Part shown: positions 49,038-60,735 of the stretch, piece after piece
Numbering within the stretch: the stretch's first letter is position 1
Layout: each line of letters opens with the position of its first letter
Source of the DNA: Ehretia macrophylla
Lineage: Eukaryota > Streptophyta > Magnoliopsida > Boraginales > Ehretiaceae
NCBI GenBank assembly: GCA_037974665.1
Contig: CM075767.1
Location: 25,073,498-25,137,497, forward strand
DNA length: 64,000 nucleotides
Direction of reading: 5' to 3'
The notes under the pieces: model-generated
Databases searched by the model: none
Told to the model about the DNA's origin: nothing
Seen by the model: the letters and a program-made list of their open reading frames with translations, nothing else
Translations under genes and position numbers: made by a program

Positions 49038-49306
49038 AACAAGATTGAAGGCAGTAGATGAATCCATCTCAATCCAAAGTTCCTTATCTGCCAACTTTCA
49101 GCAAGTTTAAGCCCCTTCCACATCGCAAAAAGCTCAGCGTGACAGCTTAAAGTTACTCCCAATTTAACAGGAAAACTAGCAACCCACTCTCCATATCCAT
49201 TTCGGATAATACCTCTTGCTCCTTCAATACTTGAATCCCCTTTGGCACAACCATCTATATTTAGTTTGTAACCCCTGTTAGTTTTTCTCCATCCAACATC
49301 AATCAA
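48914..49306 (-). pseudogene. LINE RNase H fragment, frameshifted
   Basis: On - : KLNIDGCAKG (first catalytic Asp), HAELFAMWKGLKLA (Glu), then after a one-base frame change near 49085 the phrase IEMDSSTAFNLVKGNACS (Asp). This is the RNase H module of plant non-LTR elements; nothing of the RT is present upstream. Confidence 0.75.
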
Positions 49307-50447
49307 TTATATTTTTTTGATAGAGATTGGAGGATAGTTTTGTATAGAGATTGGAGGGTAGTTTTTTTACTGATTTAATCTCTAACCATGTTGTAAATCC
49401 TGTAAATGTTGACTTGTGGAATGAAATCGATTTAATTGCCGAGCAAAAAATAAATAAATTATATTGTTTTGAATGCCTACTGGAAGTACCATTAAAATCA
49501 TTTTTACTTCTTTGGATATTAACTAATTTTCCGATTAGCTTTCAATAAAACCTCAAAGGGAAGTACCCATCTTTCTAATTAAAAAAAAAAAATCAATTCC
49601 CCAATTAATATACTCCTGTGTAGAGGATTAAAGCATTGAAATGGACACGAAGACACCACAAGATATGAACACATACGCTAGGCTACAAGCTTGACCAGAT
49701 TTTCAGGTCAATATATGCTATTAAGATAATCTACACATAAACCGCGTAACAAGTGAAGTACTTGAACCAATTTATGGCATGGATTATTGACCTAGATGCT
49801 CCTGCAATACGAGTACAAAGGCACCATCTTACAGTGAAAATTCAATAGAAAATTTGAACCTTCTCTCTGACATTTTAGATCTTTGCAGCCCTCCAATTGA
49901 AAAATAAAAATAATTATTACCAAAAATAAAAAAATATTGTTATAATAGATGTCTTATTGTAACAGTTTTTAATCATTGTATAAACTAAGAGTACTTTTTG
50001 CAATGATTAAAATTTTTGAATCACTTTTTGTTAATAATTGCTCATAAAATTACTTTTTGACAACAATTTTAAACAGTTGCTTATTATTTATTAAAAAAAT
50101 TGTTGCAATAGAAAATTTGTAACGGAATCATATGCAACGGTTAAAGTTATTTACAATGATTTTTAGTCGTTTTGCAATAGTATTAAATATCTTTAAATAT
50201 TGAAATTGATCAAACATGTGGTAGCGTGAAGTATCAAAACGTCAAAGGTATTATCCAAAAAAATTGGAAAGATTTTCTGGTAACCTCTATCAAATTAGGT
50301 TTAATGTATATTAGAATATCTCTTATTATTGAGAAACGAGTTTATTTATTTATTTAATCTCTTCATCAATACATCAAAGGCTCTTCATATATATATATAT
50401 ATATATCTAAAACGATATGAATTTCTTCTTTTGATATTTATTATTTT
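49307..50447. other. Spacer upstream of the thioesterase gene
   Basis: A doubled phrase tagagattggag(g)atagtttt near 49321-49360, a stretch rich in gcaat(a/g)g/caacgg phrases (49920-50190) that looks like a decayed transposon end, and (AT)n near 50388. No gene. Confidence 0.4.
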
Positions 50448-50597
50448 CGGTGTGCCTAGGGGACGTCTGAGCTACGCATGTGGGGTGGTCGTTATATTAT
50501 GACAGACAGCATTAAAACTTACGCCTAAAAGTGGATAAAAACCCTACAAAATTTTCCCAGCTGCCTATTTGTTAGCTGTATTTACAACCCAGAAAAT
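50448..50597 (+). promoter_or_regulatory. Thioesterase proximal promoter / 5' UTR (duplicated block)
   Basis: The 150 bases before the ATG are conserved in the orphan copy (48306-48461), including gtggtcgttatattatgaca. No certain TATA box can be fixed. Confidence 0.5.
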
Positions 50598-51424
50598 ATG
50601 GCACAGTGTTCAGTCTTCCCTTTTGTCGAAATGCCCACAGTCACCTTACGTGCCCAAACAGTACCGGGGCTTAATCTCCACCGTCCATCACCCTGTTTTC
50701 AGGCCAACCTCGAGCGGCAGCTCCGGTTGCCTCGTGTTACGTCAACCCCCGTCGCTGCATTGAGGAGTACATCCAATGGAGTTGCGACGTTTGCTTTCAA
50801 AGGTGGCAAAGGGTACGTAATTGTGCTTTGTATTACCCTATTCACACACTCACTCGCGCGTCAAGATTTTCTTCTTTGCTTTGCTTTTGTGTTTAATGGA
50901 AAATGAATCGTTGATACTGACCATTTAGCTTAGTGGTAGGAGTTTTGCTTCCGGTGCGAGGGGTATCGAGATCAATTTTCAAAGCATGCAACATTCTTTG
51001 GAAGTTATGTAATATTGACTTAAACTTCTCTTTCGAATTAAAAAAAAAAAAAAAAAAGATCATTGAACATATGGCTTTCCAGGTTGGTGAATGTGTTATC
51101 TATGTTAAAAGAAATATGGCTTTCCAGGTTTTTTTTTTTTTTTTTGAACAGTATGGCTTTCCAGGTTGATTACTTTCTTCAGAGTTCTAAAGTCTTGTGT
51201 TGCTTTCTCTTTTTCGTATTTGTTTCCTCTTTTTTGTTTTTGTTTTATTCTTCTTCTTTACTTTTCAACTTATGGTAATCTTCTTCTTTTTGTTTTTTTT
51301 CCTATTTTGGGGTAAGCAAACTTGGATAAGTCAAGTCACAAAGTCACCAAATATTGGAAATTGACAATCCTGTAGCCTTAGACTGTGATCAAGAGACAAA
51401 GAAAAAGAAAAAGAAAAGATATAT

Positions 51425-51464
<40 letters not shown>

Positions 51465-51772
51465 TTGTGTTAGTTTTTGATAAACAGTGACTTTAATGGT
51501 GGTAAAACATTATTGCATATCATATAGCATTTCATAAAGTTTTTCCTAAAAGGGAAAGGAAGGACTTTTAACAGTATTCTTTGTTTCTTTGGCATAATCA
51601 GTGGATGGCATGAGATAGAGCTAAAAGTCAGGGATTATGAACTAGATCAGTACGGAGTTGTGAATAATGCTGTCTATTCAAGTTACTGCCAACTTGGTAT
51701 GATTGTATTTACTGAATTTATTGTTGGTCTATGAATGTTACTGCCAACTTGGTTTGATTGTATTTATGAATG

Positions 51773-51828
<56 letters not shown>

Positions 51829-54800
51829 GTCTTATTAAATATATATAACTAACCTATTTAATGAGATAAATGTGTAGATTGGTTTGACTAATTTATCTTG
51901 AACTAAAAATATTTTTGAAGAAAGCATGTGCACTATGGTTAAAATTAAATAATAGAGCACCGGAAAACACATACATATGAGTATGTATATACAGGGATAT
52001 GTACATATATACATATATACACTTTTCTAAGTTTCATGCATGTAAAATCTAATTCGTTTAAAGTGTCTCTATCCAACTCTTTTTAAATTTTCATCTATTC
52101 TTCTTTAAATGTATTATCTTCATATTTCACACATTCTAAGAAATAACTCTTATCAGTCATCACCCAACCGTTCGAATTATCGTAAACCGTCTATCTTGTC
52201 TTTATCTTCAATTGCTGTCAACCCCTTTATTTCTCGAATCATATCATTACTATTTTTATCCCATCCTTCTTAGTACCTTCACATATCAATTTCAATAATA
52301 TACCTTTTGATCGATGTCATGTGTCAATTAATTATATTAATTGACTATATTAATCTTTTTATACTAACCTTATAATCACAGTTAGAAAGGATTAAATATC
52401 AAAGATACCAACTAAATTAAATCCTTTCAAATAGCTAAATCAAATAAAAAACATAGAAGGAAAGAGTTACAAGCAGCTCAAAATTCTTTCAGTTTAATCA
52501 TATATTCATGTAAGCTTATTCTTTGATAGGAAAAATAGCATATTTAGTCTCAAATTGATAACCCCCCCGGAACTGTTAAGGCTTCTCGTGGAGAGAGATA
52601 TAAGGGTTGAGGCATCCCTTAGATCCATTCTGATCTAATCGGCGTCAACCTCCCAATGAACAAAAAAAAAGCATATTTAGTCCCTATTGTTTATAAAAAG
52701 TTTCAATTTTGTCCATATTATTTAATTTTTTTTTATCTCGTCCATATTCTTTCTTCAAAAGTTTCAATTCCATCTCTATTATTTAAAATTTCTCAATTTC
52801 TTCTCTATTATTTCCTAAAAAAAATCAATTTCGTCTCTATTGTTTCTATAAAATTTTAATTTAGTCCTTATTGCTTCTAAAAGTTTTAATTTCATCCATA
52901 TTATTTAAAATTTCTCAATTTCGTCCCTATAATTTCTCTAAAAGTTTCAATTTCGTTTATATTGTTTAAAAATTTTCAATTTCATCTCTATTATTTCTCA
53001 AAAAGTTTCAATTTCGTCACTATTGTTTCTATAAAGTTTTAATTTTGTTCTTATTATTTTTCTAAATGTTTTATTCCATTCCTATTATTTTTCTAATGTT
53101 TAAAATTCGTCTTTATTATTAAAGGACTAAATTTAAATTTTTTTAGAAACAATAGAGACGATTTTGATTTTTTTTTAAAAATAATAAGGACTAAATTGAC
53201 TAATTTTGAATAACAAGGATGAATTTGAATTTTTTTTTAAAATATTATGGACGAAATTGAAACTTTTTGAAAAATAATATAAACAAAATTGAGAAATGTT
53301 AGACAATAAAAATAAAATTAAAACTTTTGAAAAATAATAAGAACTAAATGTGACATTTTCCCTCTTTAATACCTTTGGTAATGACTGATAACCACCGAGG
53401 CAAATCAATTGTAATGATGCATCTCAGTGTGTAAAGCAGAACTACAAAGAACGAAAAATGAAGCTAGAAACAGTAAAGTAGCATGCTTATATTCATATAC
53501 TACACTAAAATTGGGTGCATGTTTGAAAAACAAATCAAAAAGAAAACTAATCATATCCTTGTATACCAAAAGCTCTGAGAAGAATCATTTTCAAATATGG
53601 ATATTATGGTCTCTTGCTTTCCATTCAGTTAAATTAATTGAAATAGCTAATTGTTCCAATGTTTGAGCTACTTATGATTCTTTCTTTTTACGTATATAGT
53701 TGGTTTGATTTAGCTAATTCAATGGATTTAGTCTAGTTGATATCTTGGTATTCAATTACTTCCTGACTATAGTTATAACATTGTGTAGAAGGTTTAATCT
53801 AGTTTGTTGATTCTATTAATCGACACGCAAAATTAATCAAGATTATTTGTGTATGAAATTGTAGGGGTGCCAAATTCTATATCTCTAAAAGTTTAGATGA
53901 GGTGATAATATAATAGGAAAAATAGCACATTTAGTCTCTATTATTTTTAAAAAGTTTTAATTTCGTCCATATTGTTTAAAATTTCTCAATTTCATCCCTA
54001 TTATTTTTTTAAAAAAAAATATATACTTCATCCCTATTATTTAAAATTTCTCAATTTCATTCCTATTGTTTCTTCAAAAGTTTTAATTTCTCCCCTATTA
54101 TTTTTAAAAAGTTTCAATTTCGTCTCTGTTGTTTTTCTAAATTTTAAATTTGTTTCTATTGTTCAAAATTAGTCAATTTAGTCCTTATTATTTTTTAGGT
54201 AATAATAGAAATAAATTGAAATTTTTTAGAAACAATAGGGACCAATTTGAATTTTTTTTCAGAAAATAATATGAACTAAATTGACTAATTAATTTTGAAC
54301 AATAGGGGCGAATTTGAAACTTTAGAAAAATAATAGGAACAAAATTAAAACTTTTTTAAAAATAATAAGGATGAAATTAAAATTTTTTTAGAAACAATAA
54401 GGACGAAATTGAGAAATTTTAAATAATAGGGATGAAATTAAAATTTTAACGAAATAATGGGGACTAAATGTGACATTTTTTCTATAAATATATATATATA
54501 TATATAATTATTTTGAAGTGTCTAAGAGATTTAGCATGTTTCTGAATAACTTGATATCAGGTCATCATGAACTTCTTGAAAGGATTGGTACAAGTGCTGA
54601 TGCTGTTGCCCGAACTGGTGAGGCACTGGCCTTGTCCGAACTGTCCCTTAAATTTCTTGCACCTTTGAAGGTAAAAATTCATCTTTGCACCATTTGAACC
54701 AAAGTTTCATGCTGAATCCATTAATTTATTGTACTACTTTTTGGCTTCTAAAATTTTCATAACATTCTTGTTTTTTATTTTCTTTTTTTTTGAATTTTAA

Positions 54801-55322
54801 TTGTCTCATCACTTTGTTTGACGTTGGATTAGAGTGGAGATAGATTTGTTTTGAAGCTGAGGATAGCAGACGTGTCAGCTGCTCGGGTATACTTTGAACA
54901 CTTCATCTTTAAGCTACCAAATCAAGAGGTAATACTACAATATCCTTAAGCTATACATACAATTATCAAAGAGAAAATTTCTTTACGAACAAATTATTTA
55001 GAGATCATCTCATCTAAAAGTTTAAATCATTAAATAATATAGATTTAATTAGTTTAATGTCTCCAATACGACTCTTCACGTACCATGCGAGGTTCTTTGA
55101 GCTATGCTCGTGACAAACGGAAGTATAGTGATGAGACTTGTTATGTCCAGCAGAAATATTTACTCATTTTGTGTTGTTTAACTGTTTCTCCAGCCAATTC
55201 TGGAGGCCAATGCCACCGCAGTGTGGCTGGGGAAGAACTATCGTCCTGTTCGTGTTCCTTCTGAGATTAAACGCAATTTGATTCAGTTCATGCGTGATGG
55301 AGAGACAGGGCAATGCTCCTAA
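50598..55322 (+). CDS. Acyl-ACP thioesterase, ALT / methylketone synthase 2-like, 5 exons
   Basis: Exons 50598-50812, 51602-51696, 54561-54670, 54833-54928 and 55194-55322 join in phase into 214 aa ending GETGQCS. Residues 1-65 are rich in Ser, Thr, Arg and Pro and look like a plastid transit peptide. The single hot-dog domain follows: [20 protein letters not shown] with the Asp (DQYG) that is catalytic in the 4HBT/DHNAT-type family, [48 protein letters not shown] and [14 protein letters not shown]. This pattern matches plant ALT proteins and tomato MKS2, which hydrolyse medium-chain and 3-keto acyl-ACPs in plastids to release free (keto) fatty acids. Substrate preference cannot be read from sequence. 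Start: first ATG of the frame, also kept in the orphan copy at 48462. Intron 1 holds a SINE, intron 2 (2.9 kb) two fold-back elements. No coding break. Confidence 0.93.
50920..51057 (+). mobile_element. tRNA-derived SINE in thioesterase intron 1
   Basis: Starts near accatttagcttagtggtag (A-box type TAGCTTAGTGG), has a B-box-like gtatcgagatc about 30 bases on, then atgtaatattgacttaaact and an A17 tail. Related in body to 10986-11087 and 56641-56750. No clean target duplication. Confidence 0.75.
51070..51167. repeat. Triplicated 16-base phrase around a poly-T insertion
   Basis: tatggctttccaggtt occurs at 51070-51085, 51115-51130 and 51152-51167; a poly-T tract plus gaacag separates the last two. 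Probably target-site duplication(s) of a tiny retroposed fragment. Confidence 0.75.
51776..51832. repeat. (TC)n(TA)n microsatellite
   Basis: Run of TC repeats passing into TA repeats in thioesterase intron 2. Pure (AT)n also at 51428-51462. Confidence 0.9.
52529..53362. mobile_element. Fold-back element with minisatellite arms (copy 3), thioesterase intron 2
   Basis: Ends GGAAAAATAGCATATTTAGT and the inverse AACTAAATGTGACATTTTCC. Flanks TCTTTGATA (52520-52528) and TCTTTAATA (53363-53371) form a 9-bp duplication with one mismatch, the MULE length. The left arm is a degenerate tandem array of ~30-37-base units of type aatttcgtctctattgtttc; the right arm is a shorter inverse array. A 121-base retroposon is nested at 52550-52670. 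Confidence 0.75.
52550..52670 (+). mobile_element. Short poly-A retroposon nested in fold-back copy 3
   Basis: Flanked by a perfect 12-base duplication GCATATTTAGTC (52538-52549 and 52671-52682); ends in A9. The body (gaggcatcccttagatcc) suggests a 5'-truncated SINE. Confidence 0.75.
53916..54482. mobile_element. Fold-back element with minisatellite arms (copy 4), thioesterase intron 2
   Basis: Starts GGAAAAATAGCACATTTAGT and ends with the inverse of the same terminus (ctaaatgtgacattttttc). Both arms consist of atttcgtcc(a/c)tattgttt-type units in opposite orientation, centred near 54200. It ends about 80 bases before exon 3. The target duplication is not clean (aatataata / tataaatat). Confidence 0.72.
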
Positions 55323-56160
55323 TTTGGAAACCAGCTTGGGAGTGAAATCTTGGCATAAAAGTATTTCAGCTGGCTGCATTGTTTCCTTGCCCTTAGCTTT
55401 ACTACTCGATCAAGAAGTACTCATTTTCTGAATCCTTTCTTCTTTTCCAATTATAGATCCAATTGTAAGAGTTCTGTGGTACGTCTTCTTCTTTTTGTGG
55501 TGACAATAAACACATGATGGTTTTGAAATTGTGAAAGAATTTGCTTGGACATGGGATATTGTAATTGTGTATCTGAAAATTAATTATACTTGACGTATCA
55601 GAAAATTTATTTCTTGGATGGTAAATTTGAACTTTATCAATTTTGTGGATGGCAAAGTTGTTAATATTTTCTTCTTTATGAGGAAGCACATCATTTTATG
55701 ATATATGAGATACATCCAATCTAGGATAAACCTAAAACCTTGAGACATTTAACTACAGAAAACAAATAAAGCAACACCACAACCAAGACACCAGTTTTCA
55801 TTTTGACTTGAATACCCCAAAAGTCAACAAACTAGAGGTTGAAACTATAGTAGATGGAAAATTTGTAAAAATAACCATTGTTTGGACCGTTGTCTTATTA
55901 GTGAAGTGCAAATGATTTAAAAAAGGTGACAAAAGTGTATTATAGAAAATCAGAAAGTAGGGTATTTTTTATTTTTCGTATAACAGATGATGACAGTTTA
56001 AAGTAGTGTTCTTTTAAAAGACCAACCCCTAGCAGCATTCACTTGAATCTGAAGAAATCAAAGTAAAGAGAGGCTCTCTCTATCTTCTGTGTGGAAAATT
56101 TCTCTCACTATTCTCTCCTCCGTACCTTGGATGAACAACCCTAAACCAAAGGAAAGAAAA
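55323..56160. other. Thioesterase 3' flank
   Basis: AATAAA-like signals (gacaataaacac near 55503) may serve polyadenylation, about 180 bases after the stop. Otherwise no gene. Confidence 0.4.
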
Positions 56161-56560
56161 AGACTATGTTTGGTCTAACTGTGAAATTTTTCTTTTTAAG
56201 GTATAGAGCTTTTAGAATAGAGTTTTTGTTAGAAGTGATGTTGAATAAATTATCTTGACTATTTGGCCTGTATTAGACAACGTTAAGCTTTTAAAAAATT
56301 TGAGAGTAATATCGGACTTTAAAAAATATGAAAGGTATATTTGAGGAAAAAAAAAATAGTTTCCCACATTATGTAAAACAGTTTCGCAAAAGTTTTTTTT
56401 TGAAAAGCTCCAATTTGGAGTTTCTCTTTTTTTAACTTTTTTCACCTTCAACTTTTACTTAAAAACACTTTTAAAAATAAGTCAAACAAGTTATTTCAGT
56501 TTCTAAACTCACAGGAAGCACTTTTGAATGTCTAAAAGTTAGGCCAAATAGAACCAAAGA
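56161..56560. mobile_element. Possible MITE
   Basis: The left end tatgtttggtctaact and the right end agttaggccaaatagaac are inverse to each other with few differences; the inside has inverted aaaaagtttt/aaacactttt phrases. No clear target duplication. Confidence 0.5.
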
Positions 56561-56640
56561 TCTAATGACGTTTACTATACCAAATAATTTCCATTTGTTA
56601 TAATTCAACAGTCAAAATTAGCAATGATCATGTAGCCACT

Positions 56641-56748
56641 ACCATTTGGCCTAGTGCAGGTATGATTCTCGTTTTAAGTAAAAAAGGTAACAAGATCAAT
56701 TTTCGAAGTGCACAATATTCTAAGTAATATAAAATTAGCATAGGTCTA

Positions 56749-56750
<2 letters not shown>
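56641..56750 (+). mobile_element. SINE, same family as 10986 and 50920
   Basis: Begins accatttggcctagtgcagg, then tatgattctcgttttaa shared with 10986-11087, and ends before an (AT)n tract at 56752-56804 that may replace the A tail. No target duplication found. Confidence 0.7.
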
Positions 56751-56808
<58 letters not shown>

Positions 56809-57027
56809 CCCCAATTAATAAAATGCTTTCATCAAACATTCTCGACATGATTGAGAAAGGATTGGATAAGTTGAGGGCTTAACTGAAACATTTTCCATAT
56901 GAACATTTATTGCAATTAATTAAATATCACTTCTCAACTAAACAACGTTATGACATCCATAAAATGTCTTACCTATCATATACCAATTCGGTAGTTTTCC
57001 GACCGAGCCTCGATGCTTTGTTTTGGG

Positions 57028-60000
57028 GAAAATAGCACTAGTAGTCCCTATTGTTTTACTCTTTTTTTTCAAACTAATCCTTATTGTTTCAAATAGTTTA
57101 AATAAGTCCTCGTTGTTTAAATCAGTCCTCAATATTTTTAAAAAGTGTCAATTTAATTCCTGAGATCAAAAATTGGTGTTAAATTTAATGAAAATGAATA
57201 GTAACATAGGGTAACATAGTAAAAGTAACATAATATCTTCATAAGACTTCAATTTCGTCCCTAAAGTTAATAAATAAATTCAATTTAATCCCCAATGAGG
57301 GAAGAGAGTCGGGGATTGAGTTGTTGGGGTTCATTGGTGTGAAACCCCAGAATTTGCCCTATTTGCAATTACGTGTTTTCACCTGTTTAAATTCTATTAG
57401 AATTAGTATATATGTTTATATGTGAGTTATTAAATGATTTTGTATTAAATGTGCATTTAAAAGATATTTGAAAAACAAATAATGTGACTTTTCATTCTCT
57501 TTTGTAAAATTGTGTAGCATAACTAGACTATATGTAATTAAATGCTTATGAGTAAATATTGTCCCCAAAAATAGTCTACTAAAAATAGTATTTAAGTTGA
57601 ATAGTATTAATATTACTATTTTTGGCAAAAACAACTAAAATAGCTTAAGTTATTGACTTTGACCAAGACTTCTAGCTCTGACTTTATTAAAACCGATTAT
57701 TGCGTTGACTTTTCATCTACTTTGACTTTTGAAAAATGTTGACTTTCATTTACTTTGACTTTTTGAAAAATATTAACTTTTATTAACTTTGACTTTTAGA
57801 AAATGTTGACTTTTATAATCTTTGACTTTTGTAAATGTTGACCTTTTTGTCTCCTTTGACTTTGACTTTTTATATTATTTGACCAAACTAGGTTTACTTA
57901 AATATTATTCCTTTTACATGATATATGTGCATTCATAAAATTTTGATAAATATTTTTGGAGAAAATTCATTTAAAGTGTCGTTAAATGGTATTTGAAGAC
58001 CTTTTCGCTAAATTTTTGAAACTAGTCTTTTAAACATTTTTAAAACTAGTCCTTCATTACTAAAAGACCCATGATTTACTATAAATTATTTTTGAAACAG
58101 ATTAGGAATTTAAAATAGACTTTTCGAGCGAAAAAGTAGTGTTTTTTAGCTGAATAGTGATTTTTGCTAAACCTGATTCTTGCGTTGACTTTTGTTGACC
58201 AAGTATATATTGTAAATAAATATTTCATCATCTTAAATATTTTACTAAGGTAAAATTTCAATTAGAATTAAAAACAAAGGCTAATTTAGACTTTAGTCAT
58301 TAAAAATCTAATTTTTGACAACTTTGACCAATTCTTTTTGCATTGACTTTTTACTTAACTTAATATATACTCAAATATTAGCCAAAATACCACAAAAACA
58401 CACCAAAAACCGTGGCTTCTTGGAGGAAAAAAATGAAGAACATTTCAAGGTTTTCAAAGCATTTTTCTCATAGATTTTGCATTTTTAAGCCGAATTGAGT
58501 CATTCAAAGCTGATTTCACTTATTGGGCACCCATTGCACACATTTCTAACATCATTTGGCATAAAAGGTGAGAGAAAAAAATAGATCTAGAAATTAAATT
58601 TCATGTCAAATTTTATTTAATGCATGTATAGTTATTGTTTTGTTAAATTGTTTATAGATTATTGCTAAGTAGTTGATAAAGACCAACTTAATGAGTTTAT
58701 AGTCATTTTGAACGGTTGTAACATGTATTTTTATTTTTCGGGTATTTAATTGATAATTTGGCTTGTTTCTTGAATAATTGTTATTGTAATGGTTGGAATT
58801 GATTGGTTGTTGCTTCTAAAAGTTTGTTAATTATGGGTAGTAATGTTGTAATGCAGAATTTTTGATTAAGATGTCGTAGCAAAAGTCCAAAAAATTCAGC
58901 CTTGTGCATTGCCAAAATTAGGGTTGTTGGGCTTGTTTTGGATGGCTTTTGGTTGAGTTTTGATATGGTTAATGTGGTTGCATGTGTGTTTGAGTGATAG
59001 AAAGTAGTTTGGAGGTTATTGGATTTCTAGATTGTAAGTTATGACTTTTAGAAGTTTGTGCAGTCTTTCTTTAAAATATTGATATATTGTCTTGGGTTGT
59101 TTGGGTAGTGTTTGAGTAATTGATTCTTGGATTGTTATTGATTAGGTTCGGAATTGAATGTATGTTAAATGCATGTTGAGTTGGATGACCTACTTTGTCA
59201 TTTAACTTAATTGTTTTAGAATTGTATAATTGTTGATTGTTAAATGTTGTTTGATTGGTTTTTGAAATATTGTTTAATTGATTACTGTTTGTTAATTGTT
59301 GAAATACGAAAATCGGACACTTTCGTTGCTGATCTCTCATAATATTGATTGATTGTTGATACAAAATCGTGAGGAGCACGCTCGGGTTAATCCGGGATAT
59401 AGCCAAAGCGGACATTACCTTCTTAGTAGCGCACTCGGGGTTAATCCGGGGCGTTACATTGTTAATTGATTAATTGATTGTTGAATTTAATTGAGGGGCG
59501 ACCTTCTTTGTTGTCATCTCTGAGCGTGTTGATTGCATGATTGAGTGATTAGTTGTGCATGCGAATGTTTATAACAATTGTTATCGGGCTTGGTTGTGTT
59601 GTGTTACCCTGGGCGGTCTTGGGTTTGCCAAGCGATAACCCGACCACCATGGCCAATTCCCTCACTCGTATGGACGGGGAAATCCATGGGTGCTGGGTTG
59701 TACTATCAGGGTTTCCGGATTCTCTTGAGTGGGAGTAACAAGGTGGGAATGTTAAAGTTCGTGAAAGGATTGGATAGAGTCCAACGGCTTCAAAGAAGCA
59801 AGTGTATCGTATCCTTACTGATTGTTTACTTTTATTGCTGAATTTGTATTGTTATTAATGTTTATTGTGTGTTATTGTTCATACGATGATTTCTAAAGTA
59901 GTAAAGCAAATGATTTCAAAGATCTATTGGATTTGTCACTGGGGCTTTGTTTTATATAAACTCACTCTCATTCGTTATCTGCAATCAGGTGTTACTGAAC

Positions 60001-60735
60001 CGGATTACGGGTACGTGCCTCAGGAAGCTGAGTATGTGCCTTCTGTGGACGAGTCTTATGTGCCCGAGTCATTTCCATGAGTTTGTCTTAATTTTTGTAA
60101 TATGTTGTATTGTATAACTTACTTAAAGATAAGGACTTCTATAATGCTAGTTTAGTTGTCTTACTTTTGAAACATGAATAGGTTGCTGGACTAGCTTATA
60201 TATATTATGCATGTGTATAGTTTGGGTTATGGATGATGTTGGAACGGATGCGTATAACCTATGGTTGAATTGTTGAATGGTTGTTTAATACATGCTATTG
60301 GTTATGTTGTATGTTGTTGAATGTTGATGGAGTTGTTGTTGAAGTTTGAAGTTAGTTGTGTGATGTTATTAAGGACTGGTTTAGAGTCCTGATGTCCATA
60401 TTATAGATGTTAGATTGCCGAAATTTCGTTGCGTCCCGACTGATCGTAAGTGGGGTCGAATTGAGGAGTGACAATTGGGATTGGGTTTTGTTTTTGGTCA
60501 GATGGGGCTGGGTGGGTAAGTAGTTTAGTAATTTTAATTAATTCTTAAGGGTATTTTAGTCATTTCATAGACATGCATTTAAATATTTAATAGCAGGGAT
60601 TAATTTGACACTTTTAAGAAACATTGGGAATTGATTTGAATCATTTGAAACAATGTGAACTAATTTGAAAAAAGTTGAAACAATGTGAACTAATTTGAAA
60701 AAAGTTGAAACAATGGGGACCTCTTATATAGTTCA
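57028..60735. mobile_element. Large fold-back element with 3.3 kb interior (copy 5)
   Basis: The left arm (57028-57165) starts ggggaaaatagcactagtag and carries tagtccctattgttt, ctaatccttattgttt and aagtcctcgttgttt units. The right arm (about 60590-60735) is the inverse (aacattgggaattgatttga; two 30-base units gttgaaacaatgtgaactaa...). The interior contains a TTGAC-rich array (57640-57900), a GC-richer zone (59350-59810) and a short frame ending in repeated YVP motifs (59865-60080). No transposase recognised, no clean target duplication. It could instead be two independent arms flanking unrelated sequence. Confidence 0.5.
57640..57900 (+). repeat. TTGAC/TTTGACTTTT-rich array
   Basis: In about 260 bases, phrases such as gttgacttttgaaaaatgtt and tttgacttttagaaaatgtt recur many times. 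Each TTGAC is a WRKY W-box core; whether factors bind is unknown. Confidence 0.8.
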
